Positions 18,206-27,478 are shown, counted from the stretch's first letter. The stretch is DNA of 64,000 nucleotides from Labilithrix sp. (GCA_019637175.1 JAHBWD010000033.1:25180-89179); one strand, 5' to 3'. The notes: generated by a model not told the origin, from the letters alone. Made by a program: numbers and translations.

Positions 18206-20101
18206 CTACTCGGGCGTACCGAACGGATCGGGCGCGAGGCCCGGCGGTGTCGGCCGCGAAGTGGGCTCGGTCGTCGCGGCCGGCGGCTCGGCGGTGGGCG
18301 CCGCCGGCGTCGGCCGCGGCGCGGGGCGGGTCGTGTGACCGCCGGCGGGCACCGCGGCGGGCTTCCACGGGAACGTATTGGCTGGACGCGCCGTCGGCGC
18401 CGAGAGCGCCGACGCGCCCGCGTCGGTCGCGCCGAGGCCCGCGCGCGTGTCCGCGGGCGCCGGAACGGGCGCCGGCGGAGGAACGACGGCCGTCGAGGGC
18501 GTCGCCGGAGGTGGAGGCGGAGGCGCCGTTTCCGTGGGCGCCGGAGGCTCGGCGCTCGGCACGTCGCCCTGTCGGCCGGAGAGCGGCCCGCGCTTGACGG
18601 CGAAGAACGCGATGCCGCCGAGCGCCGCGGCGGCGAGCATCACCGCCATGAGCCAAACCGCGACGGTGCCCTTGCGACGAACGCCGAGCGCGGCGACGTC
18701 GATCTCGGAGCTCTCCTCGGCGCCGAAGTTCAGCGTGTTGCTGTGCGCCGGAATGCTCCCTTCCTGTCCGTCGGGGCGCGACCCGCGCAGCGCGTCGGGC
18801 GTCGGCAGCCGCCGCATCACGGCCGCCGGGTTGAGCGCGGGCGGAGGCGGCGGTCCGGTCTGCGGCGCGCCCTGGGGCGCGAAGCTCACGCCGGGCGTGA
18901 ACGGCGTCGAGCCCATTCGGGCGCGCGCGGGCAGCGGCGGCGGGTTCGAGGGCGGGATCGACTTCGGCTGCGCGGCGAACGCGTCGCGCGGCGGCGGCCC
19001 GGTGTTGGGCGCCGCGGCGGGGATCGATCCGTCACTGCCGACGATCGAAGAGATGCTGCCGTCTTGGCTGCCGATGCCGATGAACGTTCCGCTCGGGCCC
19101 TCCGGCAGCTCGGTCGCCTGACGCATCGTCGCGGAGCCGTCGAAGACCTCGCCCGGCGGTCCGCCGCCCTTGTCGACGTGCGTCGACTCGTCGAGCGACA
19201 TGTCGAACGCGCGCGCGGCCGGCGCGGCGGGACGACCGAGCCCCGCGCCTTCGCGCGCGTCGCGCAGCGCGCGACGGAAGGCGTCGGTCGTCTGCCACCG
19301 ATCTTCCTTCTTGAACCGGAGCGCCATGTCGATCGCCGCGGCGATGGGCGACGGGAGATCCTGCTTCACGAGCGTGATCGAGCGCGCCTTGACCGTGGCC
19401 GCCGCGAGCAGCTTCGCCTGCACGTTCGCGCCGAGGTGCACCGTCTCGCCGGTGATCGCGGTGAAGAGCGTGGCGCCGAGCGACCAGATGTCGCTGCGGT
19501 GATCGACCTTGTCGCGCGAGCCGAGCGCTTGCTCCGGCGACATGAACGAGGGCGTGCCGAGCACGAGGCCGAACATCGACAGCTTGCTCTGCGAGGTGCG
19601 GTCGAACACGCGCGCGACGCCGAAGTCGAGGAGCTTGACCGTGCCGTCGTCGCAACAGAAGACGTTCTGAGGCTTGAGGTCTCGATGGATGATGCCCGCC
19701 GTGTGAACGGCCGAGAGGCAGTCCATGAGCTTGTCGGCGATGTCGAGCGCCTCCACGACGGGGATCTTGTTGCCCCGTTTGACGCGCAGCGCCTCGAGGG
19801 TGTCGCCCTCGAGCAGGTCCATGGTGAGGAAGACGCAGCCGTCGTCGGTGACGCCGTCGTCGAGCACGCGCACGATGCCGGGGTGCTTCACCGAGTTGGC
19901 GAGGTAGCCCTCGCCGAGGAAGCGCTCACATACCGCGGGGTCGGTGCACAGCGTTGGATGCAGGATCTTCAACGCCGCACGGGCGCCGTTGCGATGCGTC
20001 ACGGCGTAGACGGCAGCCATCGACCCCGAGCCGAGCAGCGCATCGACGCGCCACTTGCCGCCGATGATGGTCCCCACCCTCCGCTCGGCCTGCTTGTTCA
20101 T
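18206..20101 (-). CDS. Transmembrane Ser/Thr protein kinase
   Basis: 631 residues. The N-terminal kinase domain (about 12-280) has GSGSMAAVY, AALKIL, IIHRDLKPQNVF, LLDFGVARVFD and GTPSFMSPEQ, so it looks active. A Pro/Ala-rich linker leads to one membrane helix near 478-498 (VWLMAVMLAAAALGGIAFF) and a proline/alanine-rich extracytoplasmic tail. The last codons are about 24 bp from the chain-length gene on the same strand. Such kinases in myxobacteria regulate development or envelope assembly. Substrates here are unknown, but control of polysaccharide synthesis is a reasonable guess. Confidence 0.93.
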   Translation of the reverse strand: MNKQAERRVGTIIGGKWRVDALLGSGSMAAVYAVTHRNGARAALKILHPTLCTDPAVCERFLGEGYLANSVKHPGIVRVLDDGVTDDGCVFLTMDLLEGDTLEALRVKRGNKIPVVEALDIADKLMDCLSAVHTAGIIHRDLKPQNVFCCDDGTVKLLDFGVARVFDRTSQSKLSMFGLVLGTPSFMSPEQALGSRDKVDHRSDIWSLGATLFTAITGETVHLGANVQAKLLAAATVKARSITLVKQDLPSPIAAAIDMALRFKKEDRWQTTDAFRRALRDAREGAGLGRPAAPAARAFDMSLDESTHVDKGGGPPGEVFDGSATMRQATELPEGPSGTFIGIGSQDGSISSIVGSDGSIPAAAPNTGPPPRDAFAAQPKSIPPSNPPPLPARARMGSTPFTPGVSFAPQGAPQTGPPPPPALNPAAVMRRLPTPDALRGSRPDGQEGSIPAHSNTLNFGAEESSEIDVAALGVRRKGTVAVWLMAVMLAAAALGGIAFFAVKRGPLSGRQGDVPSAEPPAPTETAPPPPPPATPSTAVVPPPAPVPAPADTRAGLGATDAGASALSAPTARPANTFPWKPAAVPAGGHTTRPAPRPTPAAPTAEPPAATTEPTSRPTPPGLAPDPFGTPE

Positions 20102-20331
20102 GTCCGCCTAGGGTACCTACGTTAGCACGACTAGTGCCGGGGTCCGCGAAGAGTCCCAAGCACGCGGGAATTCTCGAAAAAAGTCAGCGTGCGGCACCGG
20201 CGCCGAGCGCGTTTTGCACCCTCTCGATGCGCCGATTTGCGCGCCGTCGCGTCTCGCCCGGGTGAGATACGAAAAGGTCGCCCGTCCGGTCTCGCCCGCC
20301 CGCTACATCCCGCTGCGTCAAACGCGTCCGT

Positions 20332-22014
20332 TCAGGGTGGGGCGGCCCGCACCGCCAGGCGCGTCGCGACGGCGAACGCCACGCCGAACGTCACGAGCGT
20401 CATGTAGCTGTTGAAGCCCTGGTCGCCCCATATCTGGACGACGCACACGACCATCGCGCCGAGTGACGCCAGCGCCGAGCTCCGCTCGAGCGGCGACTGC
20501 GCCGCGCGATAGCCGCGCAGCGCGAGCGTGCCCGCCATCGGATAGATCGTCCAGAGGAGCGAGAAGCCGACGACGCCCGCGAGCGACCAGATCCAGAGCA
20601 CGCCGTTGTGCGCGATGAGGCGGTAGTTCTTGAAGAGGTCGCCGAGATCGACGGGCGGGTTGTTCGGCGAGTATTGGTACTCGTGGCCGAAGCCCGACAT
20701 GACGATCGGGCTCTGCCGGAGCGTGTAGATCAGGTTCTCGTTCTCGATGTCGCGCGAGATGCTCGAGTTGTCTTTCTGGTCCATGACCGAGACGACGAGC
20801 TTCGCCGGCTTGAGCAGCGGCGAGGGCGAGTTGATCTCCGAGCCGACCAGCACGTAGCCGATGACGAGCGGCACGAGGACGACGAGCGCCGCCGTGAGCC
20901 GGCGCTTGCGGCGGCTCGGCTTCATCGCGAGGTAGATCACGATCGGCGCGGCGGCGGCGCTGACGAACGCGAGGCGGCGGTTGTTCAAGACGATGCCGAG
21001 GAGGATCGGCACGGCGACCGCGAGCGAGCGCAAGATGACCTTCGACGTGCGCTGCTCGAGCGCGTGCGCGAGGAGGATCATCAAGGCGGTGACGAAGAGC
21101 ACGGTGTCGGAGTGGTTGGTGCACCACTCGGGCTTGCCCGGCAGCGACGTGATGCCCTGAGGCACGCAGACGCCGAAGTAGACGTACGTCACGAGCAGGC
21201 TCCGCGTGACGGCGGCGGCGACGTAGGCCGTCCCCACCGACGCGAGGTCTTCGGGCACGCGGAGCGCGTAGAGGAAGAGCAGCCCGACGAGCGGGAGCTG
21301 CATGAGGTGGATCGTCTGACGGAACGCGGGCTCGACGCCGCCGCCGCGGACGATGCCGAAGGCCGCGAGGCCGACGACGGTGCCGAGGAAGGCGAGCATC
21401 GCGCTCCTCGCGAACTTCGGCGGGCGCGTCCAGCCCTCGGGCTTCTTGCCCCACACGGCGCGATAGAGGAGGCCCACGGTCACGAAGAAGAAGACCGAGA
21501 GCGAGGCGCCGGGCATGCCGGAGAACTCTTTGAGCGTGCCGAAATAGGCGACGGCCGCCGGCCACATGACGGTGTTCCAGTAGCCGCCTTCGCCGATGTT
21601 CCCCTTCTGCTGGAACATCGCCTCGCTGAACGCCTCGATGAAGAGCGCGAGCACGAGGTAGATGCGGAGCGACTTGGCGACCTTCTGCCGCCCGATCACC
21701 CAGTAGAGGAGCGGCCCCCAGATGACGACGAGCGCGGTGTCGATGCGGAACGAGTTCGCCCAGGCGCCCGGCCCGGAGAACGTCGGTCGCGAGATGAAGC
21801 TCGTCACGAGCGACGCGACGAAGACGCCGGCGATGATCTGGAGCGTCGGCTTCAGGAAGTCGTCTTGGAGGACCCTTCGATCCTGCTCCTCTTCCGGCGG
21901 GCGCGCGCCGAAGGATCCGTACTTCTGCGCGACCTTCTGCTGGAGCGCGAGGAGCTGGTTCTGATCGGCGAGGTGGGGCGGCAGCGGCCCGCCGGGCGGT
22001 CTCGGACGATTCAC
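20332..22014 (-). CDS. O-antigen ligase/polymerase-like membrane protein
   Basis: 560 residues with a cytoplasmic N-terminus of about 60 residues and then about 12 hydrophobic helices. A large periplasmic loop near 415-455 contains charged residues and is followed by HNGVLWIWSLAGVVGF, the layout of the Wzy_C/O-antigen ligase superfamily. It would polymerise or ligate repeat units delivered by the flippase. Sequence alone does not separate polymerase from ligase. A 230-bp gap with no gene separates it from the kinase gene to its left. The CE2 esterase genes lie just upstream on the same strand. Confidence 0.82.
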   Translation of the reverse strand: MNRPRPPGGPLPPHLADQNQLLALQQKVAQKYGSFGARPPEEEQDRRVLQDDFLKPTLQIIAGVFVASLVTSFISRPTFSGPGAWANSFRIDTALVVIWGPLLYWVIGRQKVAKSLRIYLVLALFIEAFSEAMFQQKGNIGEGGYWNTVMWPAAVAYFGTLKEFSGMPGASLSVFFFVTVGLLYRAVWGKKPEGWTRPPKFARSAMLAFLGTVVGLAAFGIVRGGGVEPAFRQTIHLMQLPLVGLLFLYALRVPEDLASVGTAYVAAAVTRSLLVTYVYFGVCVPQGITSLPGKPEWCTNHSDTVLFVTALMILLAHALEQRTSKVILRSLAVAVPILLGIVLNNRRLAFVSAAAAPIVIYLAMKPSRRKRRLTAALVVLVPLVIGYVLVGSEINSPSPLLKPAKLVVSVMDQKDNSSISRDIENENLIYTLRQSPIVMSGFGHEYQYSPNNPPVDLGDLFKNYRLIAHNGVLWIWSLAGVVGFSLLWTIYPMAGTLALRGYRAAQSPLERSSALASLGAMVVCVVQIWGDQGFNSYMTLVTFGVAFAVATRLAVRAAPP

Positions 22015-22018
22015 GGCC

Positions 22019-23380
22019 TCACCAGCACGTCTTCGATCGTATCGCGCCGGCGACCTGATCGGCCATGATGCGATGCACTTCGAGGTTCGGGTGGTAGTCG
22101 CACCCGAGGCCGTAGCGGCTGCCCATCTCGACGAGCTCGAACCAGTACACCTTGCCGTCGCCGGCTCCGTTGAGCTCGCTCACGATGCGGCTCAGCGCAG
22201 CGCGGAAGTCGCGCCGCGCGTTGTCGAGCGGGAACTTGTCGCTCAGCATCGGCGTGACCGCGAGGAAGATGTGCGCGTTCGGCCGCTTGCCGCGGACGAA
22301 CTGGACGAACGCCTTGTAGCCCTCGCGGAACTGGTCGATGTCGAGGCCGTCGGCGATCGTGTCTTGGTTGAAGTCGCGCGCGAAGTCGTTCTGCCCGACG
22401 TTGATGACGACGACCGCGGGCTCCGGCTCCTTCGAGAAGTCCCAGAGGTTCGAAACCGCGGGCGGCATCGGCGGCGTGTCTTCGCGCACCGTCGCGATCG
22501 TTCGGAGGTAGTACTCCGGGATGGTCGTCTTCGCGTCGGGATCGAACGCCTGACCCTTGAGATCGACGCCGGCGTTCGCCGCCTCCTGCGTGACCTCGCG
22601 GTAGTTCTTGACCATCCCCTTGCCGGAGAAGCAGATCGTGACCGCGTCGGCGTCGAGCTTGCGCGCCGCGATCGAGCCGTACGCGAGATCGATGTTCTGC
22701 GTCTTCGGGATCTTGACCTGCGCGACCGTGCCGTCGGGCTCGGTGATCTCGCGCACCGTGACGTTGTACGGGCACGTCGCGTTGGGGCCTTCGTTGCCGT
22801 AGCCGCACGTGATCGAGTCGCCGATGTACTCGATGCGGCGCGCGCGCTCGGTCGGCGGAAGCTGCGTCCCGCCGGGGAAGGTGAAGGGCACGAGCACCGA
22901 CACGCCGAAGAGCGCCTCGCTCGATCGAACGACGCTGATCTCGTGCACGCCTGGACCGACGTCGTGGGTCTTCGTGTTCGGCTGCCCGCCGCCGAGGATG
23001 ACCTCTTGGGAGACGCCGTCGATCGTGACCTCGAAGATCGTCTCGCGCGTCTCCTTCGCGGGCGGCACGATGTCGACGCCCCAGGTGACCTGCGGGCCGT
23101 CGAAGCGCGCCGACATGATGTTGCCCGACCAGTCGAAGCGCGGTCGATCGGGGTTCTGCATGTCGAAGCGGCCGATGAACTTGGTCTTCACGTCCGCGCC
23201 CGGGGCGCCGCCGGGCAAGACCTGAATCGCGCCGCAATCGGCGGCCGCGCCCGAGACGCCGCCGTTCTCGAGCGGGGCGTTGCGCTCGTTCAGGCGAACG
23301 ACGCACGCCGCCGAAGCGACGAGGCTCACGATCAGGGCCGTCCGCGCGATCCGGAGCGACATCGCAGGAGAATCTAGCAT
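22019..23380 (-). CDS. SGNH/GDSL esterase lipoprotein (CE2-like), copy 1
   Basis: The start at 23380 follows GAGGGGG at good distance. The 453-residue product has a signal with lipobox (VASAAC), an N-terminal beta-sandwich of the CE2 type, then the SGNH hydrolase core: IGDSITCGYG (nucleophile Ser), VVINVGQNDFARD (block III) and CDYHPNLEVH (catalytic Asp-His). CE2 enzymes remove O-acetyl groups from polysaccharides. The gene ends 4 bp before the polymerase-like gene, so the two are likely co-transcribed. It has a tandem paralogue upstream. Confidence 0.88.
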   Translation of the reverse strand: MLDSPAMSLRIARTALIVSLVASAACVVRLNERNAPLENGGVSGAAADCGAIQVLPGGAPGADVKTKFIGRFDMQNPDRPRFDWSGNIMSARFDGPQVTWGVDIVPPAKETRETIFEVTIDGVSQEVILGGGQPNTKTHDVGPGVHEISVVRSSEALFGVSVLVPFTFPGGTQLPPTERARRIEYIGDSITCGYGNEGPNATCPYNVTVREITEPDGTVAQVKIPKTQNIDLAYGSIAARKLDADAVTICFSGKGMVKNYREVTQEAANAGVDLKGQAFDPDAKTTIPEYYLRTIATVREDTPPMPPAVSNLWDFSKEPEPAVVVINVGQNDFARDFNQDTIADGLDIDQFREGYKAFVQFVRGKRPNAHIFLAVTPMLSDKFPLDNARRDFRAALSRIVSELNGAGDGKVYWFELVEMGSRYGLGCDYHPNLEVHRIMADQVAGAIRSKTCW

Positions 23381-23406
23381 GTTCCGTTCCCCCTCGGACG
23401 CGCGCG

Positions 23407-24561
23407 TCACGGTCCGAGCTTCGCGCGCAAGGCCTGCTCGACCTGCCGCGCGAGGATGCGGTGCATCTCCGCGTTGGGGTGCGCGTCGCAGCCGACCCTC
23501 GATCCTTGATGCTCGAGCTCGAGCAGCGTGATCCGCCGATCGCCGGCCTCCGCGCGGCGCGCGACGACGCGATCGAGGCTCGCGCGCGCGACGCCGGGCC
23601 CGAGCATCGGGCTCGTCGCGACGAAGATCCACGCGTCGCGGTAGACCTCGCGGATCCGCGCGGCGAAGCGGACGTACGTCGCCTCGAAGGCGGGCACGTC
23701 GAGGGGCTCGCCCTTGCCGCCGGCGAAGTCGTTCGTGCCGAGCGCGACGATCACGGCGTCGGGCGCCGGCGCGCGGAACGCCCACGGCACGCCGGGCGGC
23801 GTCGGGATCGTGCGCTCGAAGAGCACCGGCATCGTCTCCTCGGTGCTGCCGTCGTAGTTCCGCAACACGCCGCGGCCCGACCAGCAGAGCGTCGTGACGT
23901 CCGCGTCGAGGGCGCGACCGGCGAGCGCGGGGTACGCGAGGCTCGCGCGCTCGGTCTCGTAGGTGAACGGGCAGCGCGCGTCCGCGCCGAGGACGCCGTA
24001 GCCGCACGAGATCGAGTCGCCCACGATCTCGACGCGCCGCGCGCGCGATCGCGGCGGAAGAAAGACGCCGCCCGGCGGGAGATCGAGCCCGAGGAATTCG
24101 TGGACGCCCGCGAACGCCTCCGCGTCGCGGCTGATCGCGATGTCGTGCGGCTTGCCGTCGTCGAGGCCCGTCGCGAGCTCGTACGACGCGCGCTCGTGCG
24201 ACACCTGAATCGCGACCGGCGGGCGATCGTCGACGCGGACGGTGTACGTCGTCGTCTTCTCGTGGAGCAGGACTGGCTTTTCGTCGACGACGACCGCGTG
24301 AGGCTCGAGCGGCGCGGCACGCAGACGCATCGCGATCGACTTCGCGACGAAGCGCGCCTCGATCGTCGATCCCGACCACGCGAATCGAGATCCGCCGTCT
24401 CCGTGATCGAAGCGACCGACGAAGCGGATCTCCGGCGCGGCCGCCGGAGCCGGAGGTGCAGCTCCGCCCCCGCACGCGCGAGCGCCACACGCGCTGATCG
24501 AGATCGCGACGAGCGCGAAGAGCGCTGCGAGCCGCCTCCGAGGCGCTGGCGGCCCACGCAT
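23407..24561 (-). CDS. SGNH/GDSL esterase lipoprotein (CE2-like), copy 2
   Basis: About 384 residues from the ATG at 24561, chosen because it gives an Arg-rich signal followed by LAALFALVAISISAC with a lipobox. A GTG at 24633 would add 24 charged residues. The catalytic blocks match the neighbouring copy: VGDSISCGYG, VIVALGTNDFAGG and CDAHPNAEMH. Tandem duplication with divergence suggests esterases for different acyl positions or chain contexts. The acyltransferase-3 fusion at 6658 could supply the groups these enzymes remove. Confidence 0.87.
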   Translation of the reverse strand: MRGPPAPRRRLAALFALVAISISACGARACGGGAAPPAPAAAPEIRFVGRFDHGDGGSRFAWSGSTIEARFVAKSIAMRLRAAPLEPHAVVVDEKPVLLHEKTTTYTVRVDDRPPVAIQVSHERASYELATGLDDGKPHDIAISRDAEAFAGVHEFLGLDLPPGGVFLPPRSRARRVEIVGDSISCGYGVLGADARCPFTYETERASLAYPALAGRALDADVTTLCWSGRGVLRNYDGSTEETMPVLFERTIPTPPGVPWAFRAPAPDAVIVALGTNDFAGGKGEPLDVPAFEATYVRFAARIREVYRDAWIFVATSPMLGPGVARASLDRVVARRAEAGDRRITLLELEHQGSRVGCDAHPNAEMHRILARQVEQALRAKLGP

Positions 24562-24714
24562 GAGCTGGCGCGCATCGTGCCTCGCATCGGCGTAAGCGCT
24601 CCGGGCGCCCGCTTTCTCGATGAAAAACCTCACGGAATCGACCTTCTAGCCGGTGGGACGTTATGGCTATACTCGCACGTGATGAGGCGCGGCTTTGAGC
24701 GGTAGGGCGAACCC

Positions 24715-25257
24715 ATGAACAAGCGCCCGATGGCGGAGACCGCGCCGATGCCGTCGCAGGCTCCGGCGCCGTCGCAGTCGGTCCCGAATTTCGACGCGAT
24801 GCCCTCGATGCTCGGGGGCTCGAACACGATGGATCCGGTCTGGCAGCGCCTCTGGCTCCGCTGCCAGCAGCACGACTGGCAGTCGCTCGCCTTCATCGGA
24901 TCGTCCAAGCGCGATCCGGACGGCGTGCTCGAGATCGCGCACGGCATGGCGCGCCTCGCGAGCGAGCTCGGCCAGGAGCTGACGGTCTTCGACGCGCGCA
25001 ACCTCGGCCTCAAGGACATGGGGCGGATGCTCGCGCAGATCCAGAGCATCACGAGCCGCGGCAAGCGGTGCATCGTCGTCCTCAAGCTCGTCACCGAGAA
25101 CGCCACCACCGTACCGATGGCGCAGAACGTCGACGCGGCGCTCCTCGGCGTCTTCATCGGCGAGACGAGCGTGATCGCGGCGTCGCGAACGGTCGACGAG
25201 GTCGGCCGGCCGAAGTTCCTCGGATCCGTCGTGCTCAACGCCTCGCTCTCCCGGTGA
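24715..25257 (+). CDS. CpsD/BY-kinase-like protein lacking a Walker A motif
   Basis: 180 residues. After a low-complexity start, residues about 58-170 follow the fold order of capsular BY-kinases and MinD-type ATPases: LAFIGSSKRDPDGVLEIA at the P-loop position, a beta-strand VFDARNLG, RCIVVLKLV at the Walker B position and ending FLGSVVLNASL, which resembles the family's LGVVLN. The P-loop lacks GKS/T (SSKRDPDG), no catalytic Asp cluster is clear and the Tyr-rich tail is missing. It is probably a non-catalytic partner of the chain-length protein at 16649. It overlaps the GH5 gene by 4 bp. Confidence 0.65.
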   Translation: MNKRPMAETAPMPSQAPAPSQSVPNFDAMPSMLGGSNTMDPVWQRLWLRCQQHDWQSLAFIGSSKRDPDGVLEIAHGMARLASELGQELTVFDARNLGLKDMGRMLAQIQSITSRGKRCIVVLKLVTENATTVPMAQNVDAALLGVFIGETSVIAASRTVDEVGRPKFLGSVVLNASLSR

Positions 25258-26384
25258 AGCGCCTCGTCCGCGAGTCGTTCGCGCTCCTCGCGCTCGCTGC
25301 GGCGTGCGCGGCGGCGTGCGGACCGAGCGCGCCGCCCGTCGCGCCGTCGGACATCGTGCCGACCTCGACGCCGGCGACGATCGCGCCGCCCGACGTCGGC
25401 GACACCGGCGGAGGGCCGATCACCGGCTGGCTCCGCGTGCAAGGCAACCGGATCGTCGCGCCCGACGGCAAGCCGTGGCGCGGCCGCGGCGCGAACGTCC
25501 ACGACACGCGATCGTGCGACTCCTGCTCGTGGGAGAAGCCTCACGTCGAAGAGGTCACGCGCCGCATCGACGCGCTCGTCGACGACTGGCACGCGTCGTT
25601 CGTGCGCCTCTTGCTCGAGAGTTACCCCGATCGCGGAACGGGCAAGGGGCGCGTCCACTACAAGAACGCGCTCGAGGACGAAGACTACTACCGCGACGTC
25701 CTCAGGATCATCGGGCACGTCGGGAAGAAGCGCGGCGTCTACGTGATGGTGTCGCTCTGGCACGATCCGACGCTGAGCCCGATGGGTTGGCCGACGGAGC
25801 GCACGCGCACGCTGTGGAAGAAGCTCGCGCGGGCGCTCAAAGACATGCCGTTCGTGATCTTCGGCCTGGTGAACGAGCCGCAGAAGAACCAAGACGGCGC
25901 GCTCGACGGCGAGGTGTGGACGGCGATGAACGAGACCGTCGCCGCGATCCGGAGCGTCGAGGAGCCGGGCAAGCACCACGTCATCACGGTGCAGGGCACG
26001 CGCGAGTGGGCGCGCGTGCTCGACTACTACGTGGCGCATCCGATCACCGCGGGCGGAGGCGTCAACATCGCCTACGAGACGCACGTCTACGATCGCCAGG
26101 CGCGCTTCGACGAGCTCGTCACGCGGCCCGCGAAGAAGCTCCCCGTGGTGATCGGCGAGATGGGCACGATCCAAGACAAGAACGCGACGATGCTGCCCGA
26201 AGACTGCGTCGCGCTCATGGATCTCGCGGAGAAGCTCGACGTGCCGTGGCTCGCGTACACCTTCCACACGAACTGCCCGCCGAACCTCCTCGTGGAGAAA
26301 GCCGGCGCGTGCGTCGTGGGCGACGCGCTCGAGCCGAGCCCTTGGGGCCGCATGGTGAAGGAGCGCCTCGCGAAGCCATGGTGA
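25254..26384 (+). CDS. Glycoside hydrolase family 5 lipoprotein
   Basis: GTG start overlapping the previous stop by 4 bp. The 376-residue product has a signal with lipobox (LALAAACAAAC), a linker rich in Pro/Thr and then a GH5 (beta/alpha)8 barrel: GRGANVHDTRS at strand 1, VFGLVNEPQKN-type acid/base (FVIFGLVNEPQ) and VVIGEMGT with the nucleophile Glu. The enzyme should cleave beta-linked glucan or mannan in the periplasm or at the surface. Position after the CpsD-like gene suggests trimming or release of the locus polysaccharide. Confidence 0.9.
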   Translation: MKRLVRESFALLALAAACAAACGPSAPPVAPSDIVPTSTPATIAPPDVGDTGGGPITGWLRVQGNRIVAPDGKPWRGRGANVHDTRSCDSCSWEKPHVEEVTRRIDALVDDWHASFVRLLLESYPDRGTGKGRVHYKNALEDEDYYRDVLRIIGHVGKKRGVYVMVSLWHDPTLSPMGWPTERTRTLWKKLARALKDMPFVIFGLVNEPQKNQDGALDGEVWTAMNETVAAIRSVEEPGKHHVITVQGTREWARVLDYYVAHPITAGGGVNIAYETHVYDRQARFDELVTRPAKKLPVVIGEMGTIQDKNATMLPEDCVALMDLAEKLDVPWLAYTFHTNCPPNLLVEKAGACVVGDALEPSPWGRMVKERLAKPW

Positions 26385-26404
26385 GGCTATAGTTCGGCGG
26401 ATCG

Positions 26405-27241
26405 ATGGCGACGACCCAGGCCAGCCACACGGCGCTCATGATCGCCGCCTACCGCGCGCGCGCGACCGCGGCGGAGGGCGCGCTGATCTCGGATCCGTGG
26501 GCGGCCGCGCTCGCGGGTGAAGACGGGATGCGCATCGCGCGCGAGCTCGACGCGGTGTATCCCCACATGGAGCTCTGGACGGCGGTGCGGACGGCGCTGC
26601 TCGACGACCTCGTGGAGACGTACACGTCGCCGCCGCACGACTTTCGTCAGGTGATCATGTTGGGGGCGGGGCTCGACACCCGCGCCGCGCGCCTCGCGAA
26701 GGGCGGCGTTCGTTTCTACGAGGTCGATCAGCCGAAGACCCAGGCGGAGAAGAGAAAGCGCATCGAAGCGCTCCCGGGCTACCCGAAGGGCGCGGCCATC
26801 TTCGTGGAGTGCGACTTCGAGCGCGACGCGCTCGCGGAGAAGCTCACGCTCGCGGGCGTGGATCTCGGCGCGCCCGCGCTCGTGATCTGGGAGGGCGTGA
26901 CGCCGTACCTGGTGGAGGCGGCGGTGCGCGCCACGCTGCGCGCGATCGCGACGACGCTCCATCCGCGATCGGTGGTCGTCTTCGATCACCTGCTGAAGAA
27001 GCAAGCGGAGCAGAAGGAGCACGCGCAGGGCTACGTCCAGCGCCTCGGCGAGCCCGTCGTCTTCGGCACCAACGATCCCGTGCCGATGCTCTACGAAGAA
27101 GGCTTTCGCCACGTGCGCAGCCTCTCGTTCGACGAGGCGTGCCTCAGCTTGACCGGCACGTACGCGCGCGAGCGCGAGTTCCGCTTCCAACGCATCGTCC
27201 TCGCGAGCGCCACGGCGCCCGCGAGGCCGTCGACCATCTAG
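26405..27241 (+). CDS. SAM-dependent methyltransferase, LCMT/TIGR00027 type
   Basis: 278 residues. The SAM-binding motif I is VIMLGAGLDTRAARL near residue 81, followed by an acidic FYEVDQP end of strand 2 and VIWEGVTPYL near 160, the arrangement of leucine-carboxyl-methyltransferase-like bacterial enzymes. Many of these methylate small molecules or natural products; the substrate is unknown here. It begins 20 bp after the GH5 stop and may be the last gene of that run. The gasdermin island starts 237 bp downstream. Confidence 0.85.
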   Translation: MATTQASHTALMIAAYRARATAAEGALISDPWAAALAGEDGMRIARELDAVYPHMELWTAVRTALLDDLVETYTSPPHDFRQVIMLGAGLDTRAARLAKGGVRFYEVDQPKTQAEKRKRIEALPGYPKGAAIFVECDFERDALAEKLTLAGVDLGAPALVIWEGVTPYLVEAAVRATLRAIATTLHPRSVVVFDHLLKKQAEQKEHAQGYVQRLGEPVVFGTNDPVPMLYEEGFRHVRSLSFDEACLSLTGTYAREREFRFQRIVLASATAPARPSTI

Positions 27242-27411
27242 CCGCAGGCCGCCGCAGGATCGCCTCGATAACGAGCCGCGACCCGCCGAACTCAAACCGT
27301 CCCGCGTCGTCGCTGAATGAAGCGAATGGACCGCGCGCTCGTGCCCATGGGTCGTGTCGTCCAAGGTACGAAAAGAGCGACCGTACACGCAGACAACGTG
27401 ACGAACGTACT

Positions 27412-27425
27412 CCCTAGGCCCTAGG
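27412..27425. repeat. CCCTAGG direct repeat upstream of the gasdermin gene
   Basis: Two adjacent copies of CCCTAGG, each containing the palindrome CCTAGG, stand 53 bases before the gasdermin start. They sit in the otherwise gene-free 237-bp stretch between the methyltransferase and gasdermin genes. They could be a protein-binding site for control of the island, but nothing proves it. Confidence 0.4.
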
Positions 27426-27440
27426 GGGGTTGACCGCCGC

Positions 27441-27457
27441 GGAGGCTTCCTGCCTCC
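27441..27457 (+). promoter_or_regulatory. Short hairpin in the gasdermin leader
   Basis: GGAGGC, a five-base loop TTCCT and GCCTCC form a perfect six-base stem ten bases before the ribosome-binding site. In RNA it could affect access to the site or mark transcription start. The GGAGGC arm itself looks like a decoy ribosome-binding site. Role inferred only. Confidence 0.35.
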
Positions 27458-27466
27458 TTGGGCCCG

Positions 27467-27473
27467 AAGGAGG
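27467..27473 (+). promoter_or_regulatory. Strong ribosome-binding site of the gasdermin gene
   Basis: AAGGAGG lies five bases before the ATG at 27479. It fixes the start so that the product begins Met-Gly-Leu-Cys, which matters because the fourth residue is the likely lipidation site. An upstream in-frame start at 27458 has no such site. Confidence 0.75.
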
Positions 27474-27478
27474 GGATC

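Noticed and set aside
16796..20125. A 1109-codon + strand frame across the chain-length and kinase genes
   Set aside because: Spans two real genes on the other strand and has no recognisable domain.
24668..24673. TATACT as a -10 element for the CpsD-like gene
   Set aside because: No -35 element at proper spacing; the nearest candidate, TCGACC, is 24 bases away.
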